From assembly GCF_049615385.1 (NCBI RefSeq), contig NZ_JBMZFL010000005.1: DNA of 64,000 nt; one strand, 5' to 3'. Positions 1 to 8,746 of the stretch are shown one piece after another (the stretch's first letter is position 1; every line of letters starts with the position of its first letter). Below the pieces are notes generated by a model. That model made no database searches, was not told where the DNA came from, and saw nothing but the letters and a program-made list of their open reading frames with translations. A program made the translations under genes and the position numbers. The stretch is from Aequoribacter sp049615385. GTDB lineage: Bacteria > Pseudomonadota > Gammaproteobacteria > Pseudomonadales > Halieaceae.

Positions 1-170
1 ATGCCCAAAGCAGAACCGGCAACCAACAGCGTCACGATTAAATAAATCTTCCCCGAACGGGTGCTCACCGATAAAAAGTGGTAACGGTATAAACAAATCA
101 CGGCACTGGCTATCGCTAACACTCCGAGCACGGTGTGAATCCAACCCAGCAGGGTCATTGGGGGCAACAT
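1..170 (-). CDS. Membrane protein, 5' end only (runs off the window)
   Basis: The first 56 residues of a minus-strand gene are visible; the rest lies left of the window. ATG at 170 follows an AGGAG ribosome site about 7 nt upstream. The peptide is strongly hydrophobic. One membrane segment is seen at about residues 6-28 (LLGWIHTVLGVLAIASAVIC) and a second starts after a short loop containing STRSGK. This resembles small multi-pass inner-membrane proteins, but no family can be named from this fragment. The coding direction matches the CoA-transferase gene upstream, 45 nt away. Confidence 0.6.
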   Translation of the reverse strand, partial: MLPPMTLLGWIHTVLGVLAIASAVICLYRYHFLSVSTRSGKIYLIVTLLVAGSALG

Positions 171-215
171 AGGCTATCTCCTTTTTGCTCAGGGTAACAC
201 GAATGTAAAGCGAGG

Positions 216-1478
216 CTACCCAATCCACTTAGAAATGAGGCCATCCCGAAAATCCGGGTGGGCAATAGATATCAACACCTCGGCTCGCTCACGCAACGAC
301 AAGCCTTTTAATTTAGCCACACCAAACTCAGTGACCACGAAATCCACCTGAGCTCGGGTTGTAACCACACCTGACCCGGCGGCCAGCGTCGGCACGATCC
401 TTGACATCGCCCCACCCTTGGCGGTGCTTGGAAGCGCAATAATGGACTTACCCCCCTTAGAGAAACCGGCGCCCGTCACAAAATCGACTTGTCCGCCAAC
501 ACCCGAATAAATTTGTGTACCCAACGAATCCGCGCAGACCTGACCGCTCAAATCGACTTGCAAGGCGCTGTTTATGGACACAACCTGATCATTTCGCGCA
601 ATGATGGTTGGGTCATTCACGTATTCAATGTCCAAAAAAGCAACGCTGGGGTTATCGTCAACAAAATCGTAAAGCGCTCTATTGCCCATCACGAATCCGG
701 TGACGGATTTGCCTCGTTGTTTCTTTTTGCGGCTGTTCGTAACCACACCCAGCTCTATAAGCCTAGGCAAAGCATTAGAAAACATTTCGGTGTGGACGCC
801 CAAATCTTTGCGATCGGCCAGTTGCTCCAACACAGCATCAGGAACACCTCCGATTCCCATCTGCAGACAGTCACCATCTTCAATAAGCCCCGCAATATTG
901 CGCCCTATGGCTTGTTGTATTTTCGTGGGCTCTTGGTAGGGGTGCTCGATCAAGAGCCAATCGCACTCAATCGCAGTATCGATCTGGCGAATGTTTACGA
1001 AACTGTCTCCGTGAGTACGCGGCATTTGAGGATTGATCATGGCAACCACCTTTGATGCGGATTGCACTGCTGCCGCTGTTGCCTCTACCGATATGCCTAA
1101 CGAACAGTTACCGTGTGCATCGGGCGGAGACACTTGAATTATGGCAACATCTACGCGTTCGTCGCCGGAACGCAGACGTTTGGGTAGTTCCGACAAAAAC
1201 AAGGGCACGTAGTCCGCCTGGCCACTGTTTATAAGCGCCCGTGTTGATTCACCCGCGAAGAAGCAGCGATTGCGCAAGTGCCCCTGCAGCTCGGGCGTGC
1301 AGATGGATTCTGCATGCTCAAGATGCAACTGCATTACCGTAAGATCCTGTAATTCGAGCGCGCGCTGCGCCAAGGCGTCAAGTAGCGGCACGGGGGTCGC
1401 CGCCATCGAATGGCACCAAACTCGGTGACCCGATTGGATAAGTTGCATTAATTGTTGTGGCGACGAGGTGAGTTTCAT
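216..1478 (-). CDS. Acetyl-CoA hydrolase/transferase family protein (4-hydroxybutyrate CoA-transferase-like)
   Basis: 420 residues, the usual length for the Cat1/4-hydroxybutyrate CoA-transferase family, which moves CoA from an acyl-CoA to acetate or another carboxylate, or hydrolyses acetyl-CoA. The N-terminal half carries the glycine-rich stretch GIGGVPDAVLEQL (about 208-220). It is followed by GVHTEMFSN (227-235), in which Glu231 is in the place of the glutamate that forms the acyl-CoA thioester in this family. The C-terminal domain ends with the typical EFGVAKLKGLSLRERAE and HPDFRDGL blocks. The ATG at 1478 is preceded by AGAGAGC. Substrate cannot be told from sequence; acetate, butyrate or hydroxybutyrate are options. 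It may be co-transcribed with the membrane protein downstream. Confidence 0.85.
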   Translation of the reverse strand: MKLTSSPQQLMQLIQSGHRVWCHSMAATPVPLLDALAQRALELQDLTVMQLHLEHAESICTPELQGHLRNRCFFAGESTRALINSGQADYVPLFLSELPKRLRSGDERVDVAIIQVSPPDAHGNCSLGISVEATAAAVQSASKVVAMINPQMPRTHGDSFVNIRQIDTAIECDWLLIEHPYQEPTKIQQAIGRNIAGLIEDGDCLQMGIGGVPDAVLEQLADRKDLGVHTEMFSNALPRLIELGVVTNSRKKKQRGKSVTGFVMGNRALYDFVDDNPSVAFLDIEYVNDPTIIARNDQVVSINSALQVDLSGQVCADSLGTQIYSGVGGQVDFVTGAGFSKGGKSIIALPSTAKGGAMSRIVPTLAAGSGVVTTRAQVDFVVTEFGVAKLKGLSLRERAEVLISIAHPDFRDGLISKWIG

Positions 1479-1682
1479 AGTTGCTCTCTTGTATCCCTTG
1501 GAGCAGCATTCAATTTCACCGGACTTAACCGAAATGATACAAACGCACGCTCAACGTGTCAGCGATATGACTGTAAAGCCTGCGATTCTATCTGCATGTT
1601 GGTGACTACAAAATGGTATAGAGTAAAAACAGTTGGTAGAAAGACCATTTGCGCCCAGGTCACCGTATGCAACATGCGGGAG

Positions 1683-1758
1683 TGGTGCCGGAAATAGGAA
1701 TCGAACCTACGACCTTCTCATTACGAATGAGCTGCTCTACCGACTGAGCTATTCCGGC
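1683..1758 (-). tRNA. tRNA-Thr (anticodon CGT)
   Basis: A 76-nt cloverleaf on the minus strand begins GCCGGAAT and ends in TTCCGGC plus A and an encoded CCA. The anticodon loop is TTCGTAA, giving anticodon CGT (reads ACG). The D arm (AGCTCAGTCGGTAGAGC) and T loop (GTTCGATTC) are standard. The top pair of the anticodon stem reads as a G-A mismatch, as in some other bacterial tRNA-Thr genes. Confidence 0.95.
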
Positions 1759-1970
1759 TTGGGGGGTAACCACTTTGGTACTTGAAAGCTCAAGCACCGA
1801 GGCGCGCATTTTAGCCATTGCACTCGGGATTGCAAGCTTTGTCGTTTCACCCAAAGATTAAGGGTGGGACGGTATTATCGACCTTGTAGGGATGAATGAT
1901 ATCCCCGTTAACGGCGAAGAGTTCGTGGAGCCGATGCAGGCAAAACGAGGCTATAAGTGTGCGTTTTCGA

Positions 1971-2047
<77 letters not shown>

Positions 2048-2153
2048 AATACTTTGACCACATTGCGTTGTGGCCGGCAAGACAGGGCGCGCAGTATACT
2101 TGTTTTCTAGCGCATAAAAAACCTCTTCAGGAGGCCGTATCAGCACCGAAGCA

Positions 2154-2411
2154 TTGTTACCGATGACAGTAGCGGTCATCTTCACTTCTACCTTTACGGG
2201 AGCGACAGGTCTAGGTGGAGGACTCATGCTGCTTGGCTTTGCTTTTATCGATTGGTGGTTAGAACTGACGATTTTGTGCCTCGGGGCCGTATTGGGTTCA
2301 TGGCTAGGAACAAAAATACGACCCTATATCCGCCAAGAGCTTGCGCTAAAACTACTCAAAGGGATTATGACGCTGCTCGCCCTCAGGCTAATCGCATCTT
2401 TTGTGTTGTGA
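2154..2411 (+). pseudogene. TauE/SafE-type permease remnant or small membrane protein
   Basis: An 85-codon plus-strand reading frame lies between tRNA-Arg and tRNA-His, which point the other way. Its product has two or three hydrophobic segments. It resembles the C-terminal third of TauE/SafE-type sulfite/organosulfonate exporters: a glycine-rich GATGLGGGLM turn, then a helix, LGSWLGTKIRPYI, and a final helix LLKGIMTLLALRLI. A full family member has about 240-260 residues and there is no room for the rest, as only 106 nt separate it from tRNA-Arg. Possible starts are TTG 2154 and ATG 2163. The only good ribosome site (AGGAGG, 2129-2134) is too far upstream of either. A decayed fragment is favoured over a functional small protein, but both remain open. 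Confidence 0.5.
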
Positions 2412-2425
2412 AGGGAACTAAAAGA

Positions 2426-2502
2426 TGGGGTGACCGATGGGTCTCGAACCCACCACCTCCGGAGCCACAATCCGGTGCTCTACCCGATGAGCTACGGTCA
2501 CC
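2426..2502 (-). tRNA. tRNA-His (anticodon GTG)
   Basis: A 77-nt minus-strand cloverleaf. The anticodon stem CCGGA/TCCGG encloses TTGTGGC, anticodon GTG. The encoded extra G(-1) at the 5' end pairs with C73 before CCA, the identity element of bacterial tRNA-His. T arm is GTGGGTTCGAGACCCAT. Confidence 0.95.
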
Positions 2503-2541
2503 ATCGAACACGAAAACATCACGCACTTTTCGTGGAAAAAG

Positions 2542-2618
2542 TGGTCGGGGTAGAGAGATTCGAACTCCCGACATCCTGCTCCCAAAGCAGGCGCGCTACC
2601 AGACTGCGCTATACCCCG
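2542..2618 (-). tRNA. tRNA-Pro (anticodon TGG)
   Basis: A 77-nt minus-strand cloverleaf beginning CGGGGTATAGCGCAG and ending TACCCCG-A-CCA. The anticodon stem CCTGC/GCAGG encloses TTTGGGA, anticodon TGG. It lies 39 nt upstream (minus-strand sense) of tRNA-His and is probably in the same transcript. Confidence 0.96.
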
Positions 2619-2759
2619 ACATGTGATTTGGAGTGGCTTACGCCACTGCATTTCAGGTCGCGAATAATACGCATCCACCGATGTCTCGTCAACGCTTTCA
2701 TTACACTTTTACCTTCCTTTTAAGCCGTGCGACAATACGCGCTTTTACGGAGACCAAAA

Positions 2760-3602
2760 ATGCCAGCCATTCTTCTTGACGGTAAAGCCGTCGCGGCTCG
2801 TACCGAAGCCGAGTTATCGGAACGCGTCAGCAAAATCAAAGCCAAAAGCGGACAAACTCCTATTCTCGCCACGATTTTAGTGGGCGATGACCCGGCCTCT
2901 GCCACCTACGTTAAAATGAAAGGTAACGCCTGCCGCCGCGTGGGTATGGAGTCAGTCGCCGTTGAATTACCGTCAAGCACAACAACCGAAGAGCTTTTGG
3001 CCACCATCGCTGAGCTAAACAACAATCCCGACGTTCACGGCATTCTGTTGCAGCATCCTGTACCTTCGCAAATTGATGAACGCGCCTGCTTCGACGCCAT
3101 TGCCTTAGAGAAAGACGTTGATGGTGTAACCTGCCTTGGATTCGGTCGCATGGCTATGGGTGAACCTGCCTATGGCTGCGCCACCCCTCAAGGCATTATG
3201 CGCCTACTTGAAGCCTATGACATTCCGATTTCAGGCAAACATGCTGTTGTGGTGGGTCGCTCCCCGATTCTGGGCAAACCCATGGCTATGATGCTCTTGG
3301 GCAAGGACGCCACTGTAACAATTTGCCACTCGCGTACGCAGGATCTGCCAGCGTTAGTGGCGCAAGCCGATATCTTAGTCGGCGCCGTAGGTAAACCCGA
3401 GTTCATTAAAGCCGAGTGGATTAAAGACGGCGCGGTCGTGGTCGATGCGGGCTATCATCCCGGTGGCATCGGCGATATCGAGCTAGCCCCGCTTATCGAT
3501 CGGGTTGCGGCTTACACACCCGTACCTGGCGGTGTCGGTCCTATGACTATTAATACGCTTATTCAACAGAGCGTTATGTCCGGCGAGAAAAGCTTGGCTT
3601 AA
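2760..3602 (+). CDS. folD: Bifunctional methylenetetrahydrofolate dehydrogenase/cyclohydrolase
   Basis: 280 residues, standard FolD length. It interconverts 5,10-methylene-, 5,10-methenyl- and 10-formyl-tetrahydrofolate with NADP in the cytosol, feeding purine and formyl-Met-tRNA synthesis. Visible signatures are YVKMKGNACRRVG (Tyr50 and Lys54, the active-site pair), the NADP-site segment GRSPILGKPMAMML, and PGGVGPMT near the C-terminus. An in-frame GTG lies upstream at 2727. ATG 2760 is chosen because it has a CGGAGA ribosome site and begins with the conserved MPAILLDGK. It stands alone on the plus strand, convergent with cysS across a shared terminator. The tRNA-folD-cysS-glnS order resembles Pseudomonas. 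Confidence 0.97.
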   Translation: MPAILLDGKAVAARTEAELSERVSKIKAKSGQTPILATILVGDDPASATYVKMKGNACRRVGMESVAVELPSSTTTEELLATIAELNNNPDVHGILLQHPVPSQIDERACFDAIALEKDVDGVTCLGFGRMAMGEPAYGCATPQGIMRLLEAYDIPISGKHAVVVGRSPILGKPMAMMLLGKDATVTICHSRTQDLPALVAQADILVGAVGKPEFIKAEWIKDGAVVVDAGYHPGGIGDIELAPLIDRVAAYTPVPGGVGPMTINTLIQQSVMSGEKSLA

Positions 3603-3620
3603 TCGCCCAACGCCGAACAC

Positions 3621-3646
3621 AAAAAAGGCCACATCTGTGGCCTTCT
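3621..3646. terminator. Bidirectional intrinsic terminator between folD and cysS
   Basis: AAGGCCAC-ATCT-GTGGCCTT forms an 8-bp stem with a tetraloop. It is flanked by an A-run on the left and TTCTTTAT on the right, so it can act in both directions. It sits between the convergent folD and cysS stops. Confidence 0.8.
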
Positions 3647-3662
3647 TTATTGGGTTTTAGGG

Positions 3663-5036
3663 CTAGGCCCGACGCCAACTGGTGCCACTCGGCGAATCTT
3701 CCAAAACGACGCCCGCTGCAGTCAGTTCTGCCCGAATTTCATCGGCGCGCGCATAGTTTTTAGCAGCTTTTGCCTCGACTCGTTCGGCGACTAAGGCGTC
3801 AATCGCGTCAGCGCTTAGCCCCTCGGTGTCGTCGCCGCGAAGCCAATCGGACGGGGCGCTTTGCAATATTCCTAACAAACTCGCACAGGCCATGATGCGC
3901 CCTTTGATCGATGCCTTGTCTGAATCATTCGCTTTATTGAGCTCAGAAATCATCTGGTGAAGCTCGCTTATTGCCAAAGGGGTATTCAAGTCATCACACA
4001 GCGCTGCATACCAGCTTTGTTGCTCGACCGATTCGGGTACTACAGCGTCGACAGACTCGACCTTACGCAGCGCGTTGTACAAACCATTTAAAGTATTCTC
4101 TGATTGATCTAACAAGTCTTTCGAGAAGTTCAGGCTCGAGCGATAATGCGCACTCAACAGAGCGAAGCGCAACACCTCGCCACGATACAGACCCAGAAGC
4201 TCGCGTATGGTCTTGAAGTTACCCAGTGACTTGGACATCTTCTCGCCATCAATATCGATGTACGCGTTATGCATCCAGTAGCGCACGTAAGAGCCGCCAT
4301 AAGCGCAGCAGCTTTGCGCTATTTCATTTTCATGGTGCGGAAAAATCAAATCGCGACCGCCGCCATGAATATCAATTTCCAAACCCAAATGCTCGTGAAT
4401 CATGGCCGAACACTCAAGATGCCATCCCGGACGCCCTCTACCCCAAGGACTATCCCAACCGGGTTCATCAGCGGCGGCGGGCTTCCACAGAACAAAATCT
4501 CCTGGGTGACGCTTATAATCCGCGACCCCGACTCGCGCACCGGCAAGCATATCGTCCAAATTACGACCTGAAAGCTCCCCATAATTGGGCATACTGGTTA
4601 CGGAAAACAGTACGTGACCATCGGCTTCGTAAGCGTGATTTTTGGCTAACAAGGCCTCGACCATTGCGATCATGGGGTTCAAATTATGCGTCGCATGTGG
4701 CTCTAAACTTGGTGGTAGCGTACCCAGCGCGGCCACGTCCTCACGAAACTTTTGCGTAAACTCGGATGTTACCGCGTCGATGGGTTCGCCTCTCTCGCGC
4801 GCTGCAGTGATGATTTTATCGTCGATGTCGGTAATGTTTCGGGCGTATCGCACCGTTTGGTATTGGGTTTGAAGCAAGCGAAACAGCACATCAAATACAA
4901 CGACCGGACGAGCATTACCAATGTGCGCTAGGTTGTACACAGTGGGGCCACAAACGTACATCGTGACCTCGCCGGGAACTCGAGGTTCAAAGCGCTCCTT
5001 TTTACGAGCCAGCGTATTGTATAAGGTGATATCCAT
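3663..5036 (-). CDS. cysS: Cysteinyl-tRNA synthetase
   Basis: 457 residues, the usual class I CysRS size; it charges tRNA-Cys. The HIGH motif is HIGN (in NLAHIGNARP) and the KMSKS loop is intact (KMSKSLGNFKT). Zinc ligands typical of CysRS are seen: Cys in YVCGPTVY, Cys in WHLECSAM, and His/Glu in HHENEIAQS. The C-terminal DALR-type helical domain and a short basic/acidic tail follow. ATG 5036 (MDITLYNTL) is taken as the start; an earlier in-frame start would run into glnS. It lies 5 nt downstream of glnS, so the two synthetases are very likely co-transcribed, with the ribosome site inside the end of glnS. Confidence 0.97.
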   Translation of the reverse strand: MDITLYNTLARKKERFEPRVPGEVTMYVCGPTVYNLAHIGNARPVVVFDVLFRLLQTQYQTVRYARNITDIDDKIITAARERGEPIDAVTSEFTQKFREDVAALGTLPPSLEPHATHNLNPMIAMVEALLAKNHAYEADGHVLFSVTSMPNYGELSGRNLDDMLAGARVGVADYKRHPGDFVLWKPAAADEPGWDSPWGRGRPGWHLECSAMIHEHLGLEIDIHGGGRDLIFPHHENEIAQSCCAYGGSYVRYWMHNAYIDIDGEKMSKSLGNFKTIRELLGLYRGEVLRFALLSAHYRSSLNFSKDLLDQSENTLNGLYNALRKVESVDAVVPESVEQQSWYAALCDDLNTPLAISELHQMISELNKANDSDKASIKGRIMACASLLGILQSAPSDWLRGDDTEGLSADAIDALVAERVEAKAAKNYARADEIRAELTAAGVVLEDSPSGTSWRRA

Positions 5037-5041
5037 GAATC

Positions 5042-6706
5042 TTAGGCGCCCTCTTGCCAAGTGTCTCGCAAACCAATCGTGCGGTTAAAAACGGGCGCGC
5101 CTGCACTGTGATCGAATCGGTCAGCAACAAAATAACCTTCGCGTTCAAACTGGAAAGCCTGCTCAGGTGTGGCGGCTAGCAAACTCGGCTCGACATAGGC
5201 ACGCTCGATAACAACCAGTGAGTTGGGGTTTACGACCGCCATAAAATCACCGTCGGCCTCGGGTTCAGCTTGCGTAAACAAGCGGTCATACAAGCGAATC
5301 GTGGCGCGCCCTCCTTCGCTTTTCGACACCCACTGAATCACGCCTTTTGGCTTAATACCATCTTCAGGGTCCGCTCCTACCGTATTCTCGATGACTTTGG
5401 CGAGAACCTCGACCACCTGACCTTCGGCGTCTTTGATGACATCATAAGCCTCGATAACGTAGGCATTGCGCAAGCGTACCCGCTTACCCAATACCAAGCG
5501 CTTAAACTTTTTATTGGCCTCTTCACGAAAGTCGTCAGCGTCAATCACCACCTGCTGCGTAAACACCAACTCGCGCTCGCCCAGCGCCTCATTCTGAGGA
5601 TGATTGGGTGACATAACGATTTCTTTGTGATCTTCGCTCAAATTCGTAAGCGTCACCGTCAACGGGTTTAGCACAGCCATCGCGCGCGGGGCGTTATTGT
5701 TCAGGTCATCGCGCACGGCATGCTCCAACATCGCAACGTCTACCGTACCGTCACTGCGCGTAACGCCGATCATATCGCAGAAGGTGCGAATTGCCGCGGG
5801 CGAGTAGCCACGACGACGCATGCCTGCAATGGTAGGCATTCTGGGGTCATCCCAGCCAGCAACCACGCCCTCGTCAACCAATTGCTTGAGTTTACGCTTA
5901 CTGGTCACCGTGTAGTTTAAGTTCAACCGACCAAACTCGTACTGATGTGGCTCGCTGGGAACAGGCAAATTGTTAATAAACCAATCGTATAGGGGGCGAT
6001 GGTCTTCAAACTCTAAGGAGCAAATCGAATGAGTAATGCCTTCAATGGCATCGCCCTGTCCGTGAGCGAAGTCATAGGTTGGGTAAATCACCCATTCACT
6101 ACCCGTTTGATGATGCACCACGCGACGAATTCGATACAAAATCGGATCGCGCAAATTCATATTGGGGCTGGCCATGTCAATTTTGGCTCGCAGAACTTTG
6201 GCCCCGTCTTCAAACTCACCCGCGCGCATCGAGGCAAACAGCGCTCGGTTTTCCTCAACGCTGCGCTCACGATAGGGACTGTTGCGACCCGGCTCAGTCA
6301 ACGTACCTCGATAGGTGCGAGCCTCTTCCGCGCTTAAATCACACACATAAGCTAAGCCTTGATCAATCAAATAGCAGGCCCAGTCATACAGCTGCTGAAA
6401 GTAGCTAGAGGCATAGCGAACATCGCCCGCCCACTCAAAACCCAGCCAGCGAACATCTGCTTGAATTGCCTGAATAAATTCGTCGCTTTCTTTTTCTGGG
6501 TTGGTGTCATCGAAGCGCAGGTGGCAATCTCCACCAAACCGTTGAGCCAAGCCAAAATTCAAGCAGATTGATTTAGCGTGACCCACGTGCAAGTAGCCGT
6601 TTGGCTCGGGTGGAAAGCGCGTCACAACCTTATTGATTTTGCCTGCTTCTAAATCTTTGGCGACCAAAGATTCTAAAAAATGCATGGGTCTAGATGGCTC
6701 AGACAC
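5042..6706 (-). CDS. glnS: Glutaminyl-tRNA synthetase
   Basis: 554 residues from the GTG at 6706, the same length as the E. coli enzyme. It charges tRNA-Gln; a dedicated GlnRS is typical of gammaproteobacteria. Signatures are PPEPNGYLHVGHAKS (HIGH motif as HVGH), LRFDDTNPEKE, and the KMSKS-equivalent VTSKRKL, followed by the two C-terminal anticodon-binding beta-barrels. Start choice: GTG 6706 gives VSEPSRPMHFLESLV, matching family N-termini. ATG 6739 would add 11 residues and ATG 6685 would remove 7; none has a strong ribosome site. It leads the glnS-cysS operon and is divergent from ppiB. Confidence 0.96.
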   Translation of the reverse strand: MSEPSRPMHFLESLVAKDLEAGKINKVVTRFPPEPNGYLHVGHAKSICLNFGLAQRFGGDCHLRFDDTNPEKESDEFIQAIQADVRWLGFEWAGDVRYASSYFQQLYDWACYLIDQGLAYVCDLSAEEARTYRGTLTEPGRNSPYRERSVEENRALFASMRAGEFEDGAKVLRAKIDMASPNMNLRDPILYRIRRVVHHQTGSEWVIYPTYDFAHGQGDAIEGITHSICSLEFEDHRPLYDWFINNLPVPSEPHQYEFGRLNLNYTVTSKRKLKQLVDEGVVAGWDDPRMPTIAGMRRRGYSPAAIRTFCDMIGVTRSDGTVDVAMLEHAVRDDLNNNAPRAMAVLNPLTVTLTNLSEDHKEIVMSPNHPQNEALGERELVFTQQVVIDADDFREEANKKFKRLVLGKRVRLRNAYVIEAYDVIKDAEGQVVEVLAKVIENTVGADPEDGIKPKGVIQWVSKSEGGRATIRLYDRLFTQAEPEADGDFMAVVNPNSLVVIERAYVEPSLLAATPEQAFQFEREGYFVADRFDHSAGAPVFNRTIGLRDTWQEGA

Positions 6707-6867
6707 AAGAAATTCCCAGTGATAGACGAAGCCGCGCATTATAACGTCCAGAAGCCCGAATCGGTAGGCATTACTTTCGGTAAAGCTACACAGGCGGTTT
6801 TTTTGCCCCCGCCCTCGAAAATCAGTATCATTGCGCCCCCAATGATGTAACAGAAACTGAGTTTTTT

Positions 6868-7362
6868 ATGATTAAAATTTCCACCACCTTCGGCGACATG
6901 ACACTTGAACTCGATGCAGAAAAGGCGCCTAAAACTGTTGCCAACTTTCTAGAGTATGTTCGTGAAGGCTTTTATGACGGTACGATCTTCCATCGCGTGA
7001 TCGATAATTTTATGGTTCAAGGCGGCGGTTTCGACACCAACATGCAGCAAAAAGCCACCAAAGCACCCGTTGAAAACGAAGCGGATAACGGCCTGAAAAA
7101 CGAGTTCGGTACGATCGCGATGGCTCGCACTATGGACCCTCACTCAGCGACCGCTCAATTTTTTATTAACGTCAGCAACAACGAGTTTTTGAACCACAGC
7201 GGCAAAAATATGCAAGGCTGGGGCTACGCGGTATTTGGTAAAGTTACCGAGGGCTCTGAGGTCTTAGATAAAATCCGCGCAGTGGCGACGACCTCTCGCA
7301 ACGGCCACCAAGACGTGCCTGTCGACGCTGTTATTATCGAGTCGATTGTAGAAATCGCTTAA
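6868..7362 (+). CDS. ppiB: Peptidyl-prolyl cis-trans isomerase B (cyclophilin type)
   Basis: 164 residues, cytoplasmic single-domain cyclophilin with no signal peptide. It speeds proline cis-trans isomerisation during folding. The catalytic core is clear: FHRVIDNFMVQGG with its active-site Arg, and SATAQFFINVSNNEFLN. It is followed after 4 nt by lpxH on the same strand, so the two are probably translated from one mRNA, as in Pseudomonas. Confidence 0.97.
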   Translation: MIKISTTFGDMTLELDAEKAPKTVANFLEYVREGFYDGTIFHRVIDNFMVQGGGFDTNMQQKATKAPVENEADNGLKNEFGTIAMARTMDPHSATAQFFINVSNNEFLNHSGKNMQGWGYAVFGKVTEGSEVLDKIRAVATTSRNGHQDVPVDAVIIESIVEIA

Positions 7363-7366
7363 TCCC

Positions 7367-8095
7367 ATGGAGCGGCTTTTCATCTCGGATCTACATCTGA
7401 GCGAAGCCGCTCCCGATCTTTTCTTAGCCTTCGAAAACTTCCTTCAAGACCACTGCAGCGACATCGACGAGCTCTATATTTTAGGCGATTTGGTGGACGC
7501 TTGGATTGGCGACGATGATGATTCTGCCTTTGCCGAAAAGCTAAGCACGACCTTAAGTAACATCGTCGACAGCGGTTGCTCGCTGTTTCTAATGCAGGGT
7601 AATCGCGACTTTCTGCTTGGGGAAACTTTTGCTCAAACGATTGGCGCAACACTGCTACCCGATACCTGTGTGCTAACACTGGCGGGCGAGCGTGCATTGC
7701 TTATGCACGGTGATTCACTGTGTATTGATGACACCGAGTATCAGCAGTTTCGAGCGCAAGTTCGCTCCAAAGCCTGGCAGCAAAATTTATTGGCTCAATC
7801 CCTAGACCAACGACGTGCACTAGCACGACAGCTTCGGGATATGAGTCAAGAAGCTAACCAGGTGAAGGCGGAAGACATCATGGACGTCAATGAGACCGAG
7901 GTCGAGCGCGTAATGACATGCCACGATGTCACTGTTTTAATTCACGGACATACACACCGACCGGCTAGGCACCCCATGCCAGAACTTAAAGAGCGCATCG
8001 TGCTGGGAGATTGGGACACGGATCGCCCAGTGTGGGTTTGCAGAGCCGACGACAACACCATCGAATTTTTGCACCTACCGCTGCGTCCGGCGTAA
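7367..8095 (+). CDS. lpxH: UDP-2,3-diacylglucosamine diphosphatase
   Basis: 242 residues. LpxH removes UMP from UDP-2,3-diacylglucosamine to give lipid X, a step of lipid A synthesis at the inner face of the inner membrane. All metallophosphoesterase ligands are visible: Asp8 and His10 (SDLHLSE), Asp41 (GDLVDAW), Asn79 (GNRDF), His114 (MHGD), and the HGHTH block with His193, His195 and His197. ATG 7367 is 4 nt after ppiB. No terminator is evident before the convergent miaE stop 24 nt away. Confidence 0.96.
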   Translation: MERLFISDLHLSEAAPDLFLAFENFLQDHCSDIDELYILGDLVDAWIGDDDDSAFAEKLSTTLSNIVDSGCSLFLMQGNRDFLLGETFAQTIGATLLPDTCVLTLAGERALLMHGDSLCIDDTEYQQFRAQVRSKAWQQNLLAQSLDQRRALARQLRDMSQEANQVKAEDIMDVNETEVERVMTCHDVTVLIHGHTHRPARHPMPELKERIVLGDWDTDRPVWVCRADDNTIEFLHLPLRPA

Positions 8096-8119
8096 AAGGC
8101 TTCTCCAAGCACACCGAGA

Positions 8120-8746
8120 CTATGCGGCTAGCGGAACGCCTGAGTGAAACCTAAATTCGGGATCGGGATCGGCAATGAGCACATTTTCAACGCGCAATAG
8201 TTCTTCGGTTCGCTGGGCCACCAGGGCGTCGTCAGCGACCTGTCGCGCTAAGGCCAAATAATCCATAAAATGGCGCGACTCCGATTTCAATAGCGAGCTG
8301 TAAAACGCGTTTAGCTCGTCGTCTAAATACGGGGCTAAGGCGGCAAAGCGCTCGCAGCTGCGCGCCTCGATAATCGCACCCACAATTAAGATATCGACCA
8401 AACGCATGGGTTCTTGCTTGCTGACCTTATCACGCAAACCACCAGCGTAGCGTGAGGCATTCAACTGCGGGTAGTCGATATTGCGCTTGCGCATAATCGC
8501 GTGCACTTGCTCGAAATGCCTCAGCTCTTCGCGCGCCAAACGCGACAATTTTTGTAGCAGCTGAGGGAACTCAACGTAGCGGTACATCAAGTTTAAGGCT
8601 GTTGACGCGGCTTTTTTTTCGCAGTTGGCGTGATCGACCAACAGGATCTCTTGATTTTGCAAGGCACAATCTATCCAGGCCCGGGGCGTTTCGCTGCCCA
8701 AAAAATCAATAATCGGCTGCACGTCCACAGCTTTGCTTTTACTCAC
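8120..8746 (-). CDS. miaE: tRNA-(ms2io6A37) hydroxylase
   Basis: 208 residues from GTG 8746. MiaE is a ferritin-fold di-iron monooxygenase that hydroxylates the isopentenyl group of ms2i6A37 in tRNAs reading UNN codons. The di-iron ligand sets are visible as REELRHFEQVH, EARSCERF and KSESRHFMDYL, the expected E...ExxH...E...ExxH arrangement. The GTG start (VSKSKAVD) overlaps the end of the DUF1289 gene by 8 nt (CAGTGAGTAA), indicating translational coupling. A longer frame with an upstream ATG would lie inside the preceding gene and is rejected. Confidence 0.9.
   Translation of the reverse strand: MSKSKAVDVQPIIDFLGSETPRAWIDCALQNQEILLVDHANCEKKAASTALNLMYRYVEFPQLLQKLSRLAREELRHFEQVHAIMRKRNIDYPQLNASRYAGGLRDKVSKQEPMRLVDILIVGAIIEARSCERFAALAPYLDDELNAFYSSLLKSESRHFMDYLALARQVADDALVAQRTEELLRVENVLIADPDPEFRFHSGVPLAA

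Noticed and set aside
489..1055. Plus-strand 188-codon frame
   Set aside because: It lies antisense inside the CoA-transferase gene, has no ribosome site and no protein-like pattern.
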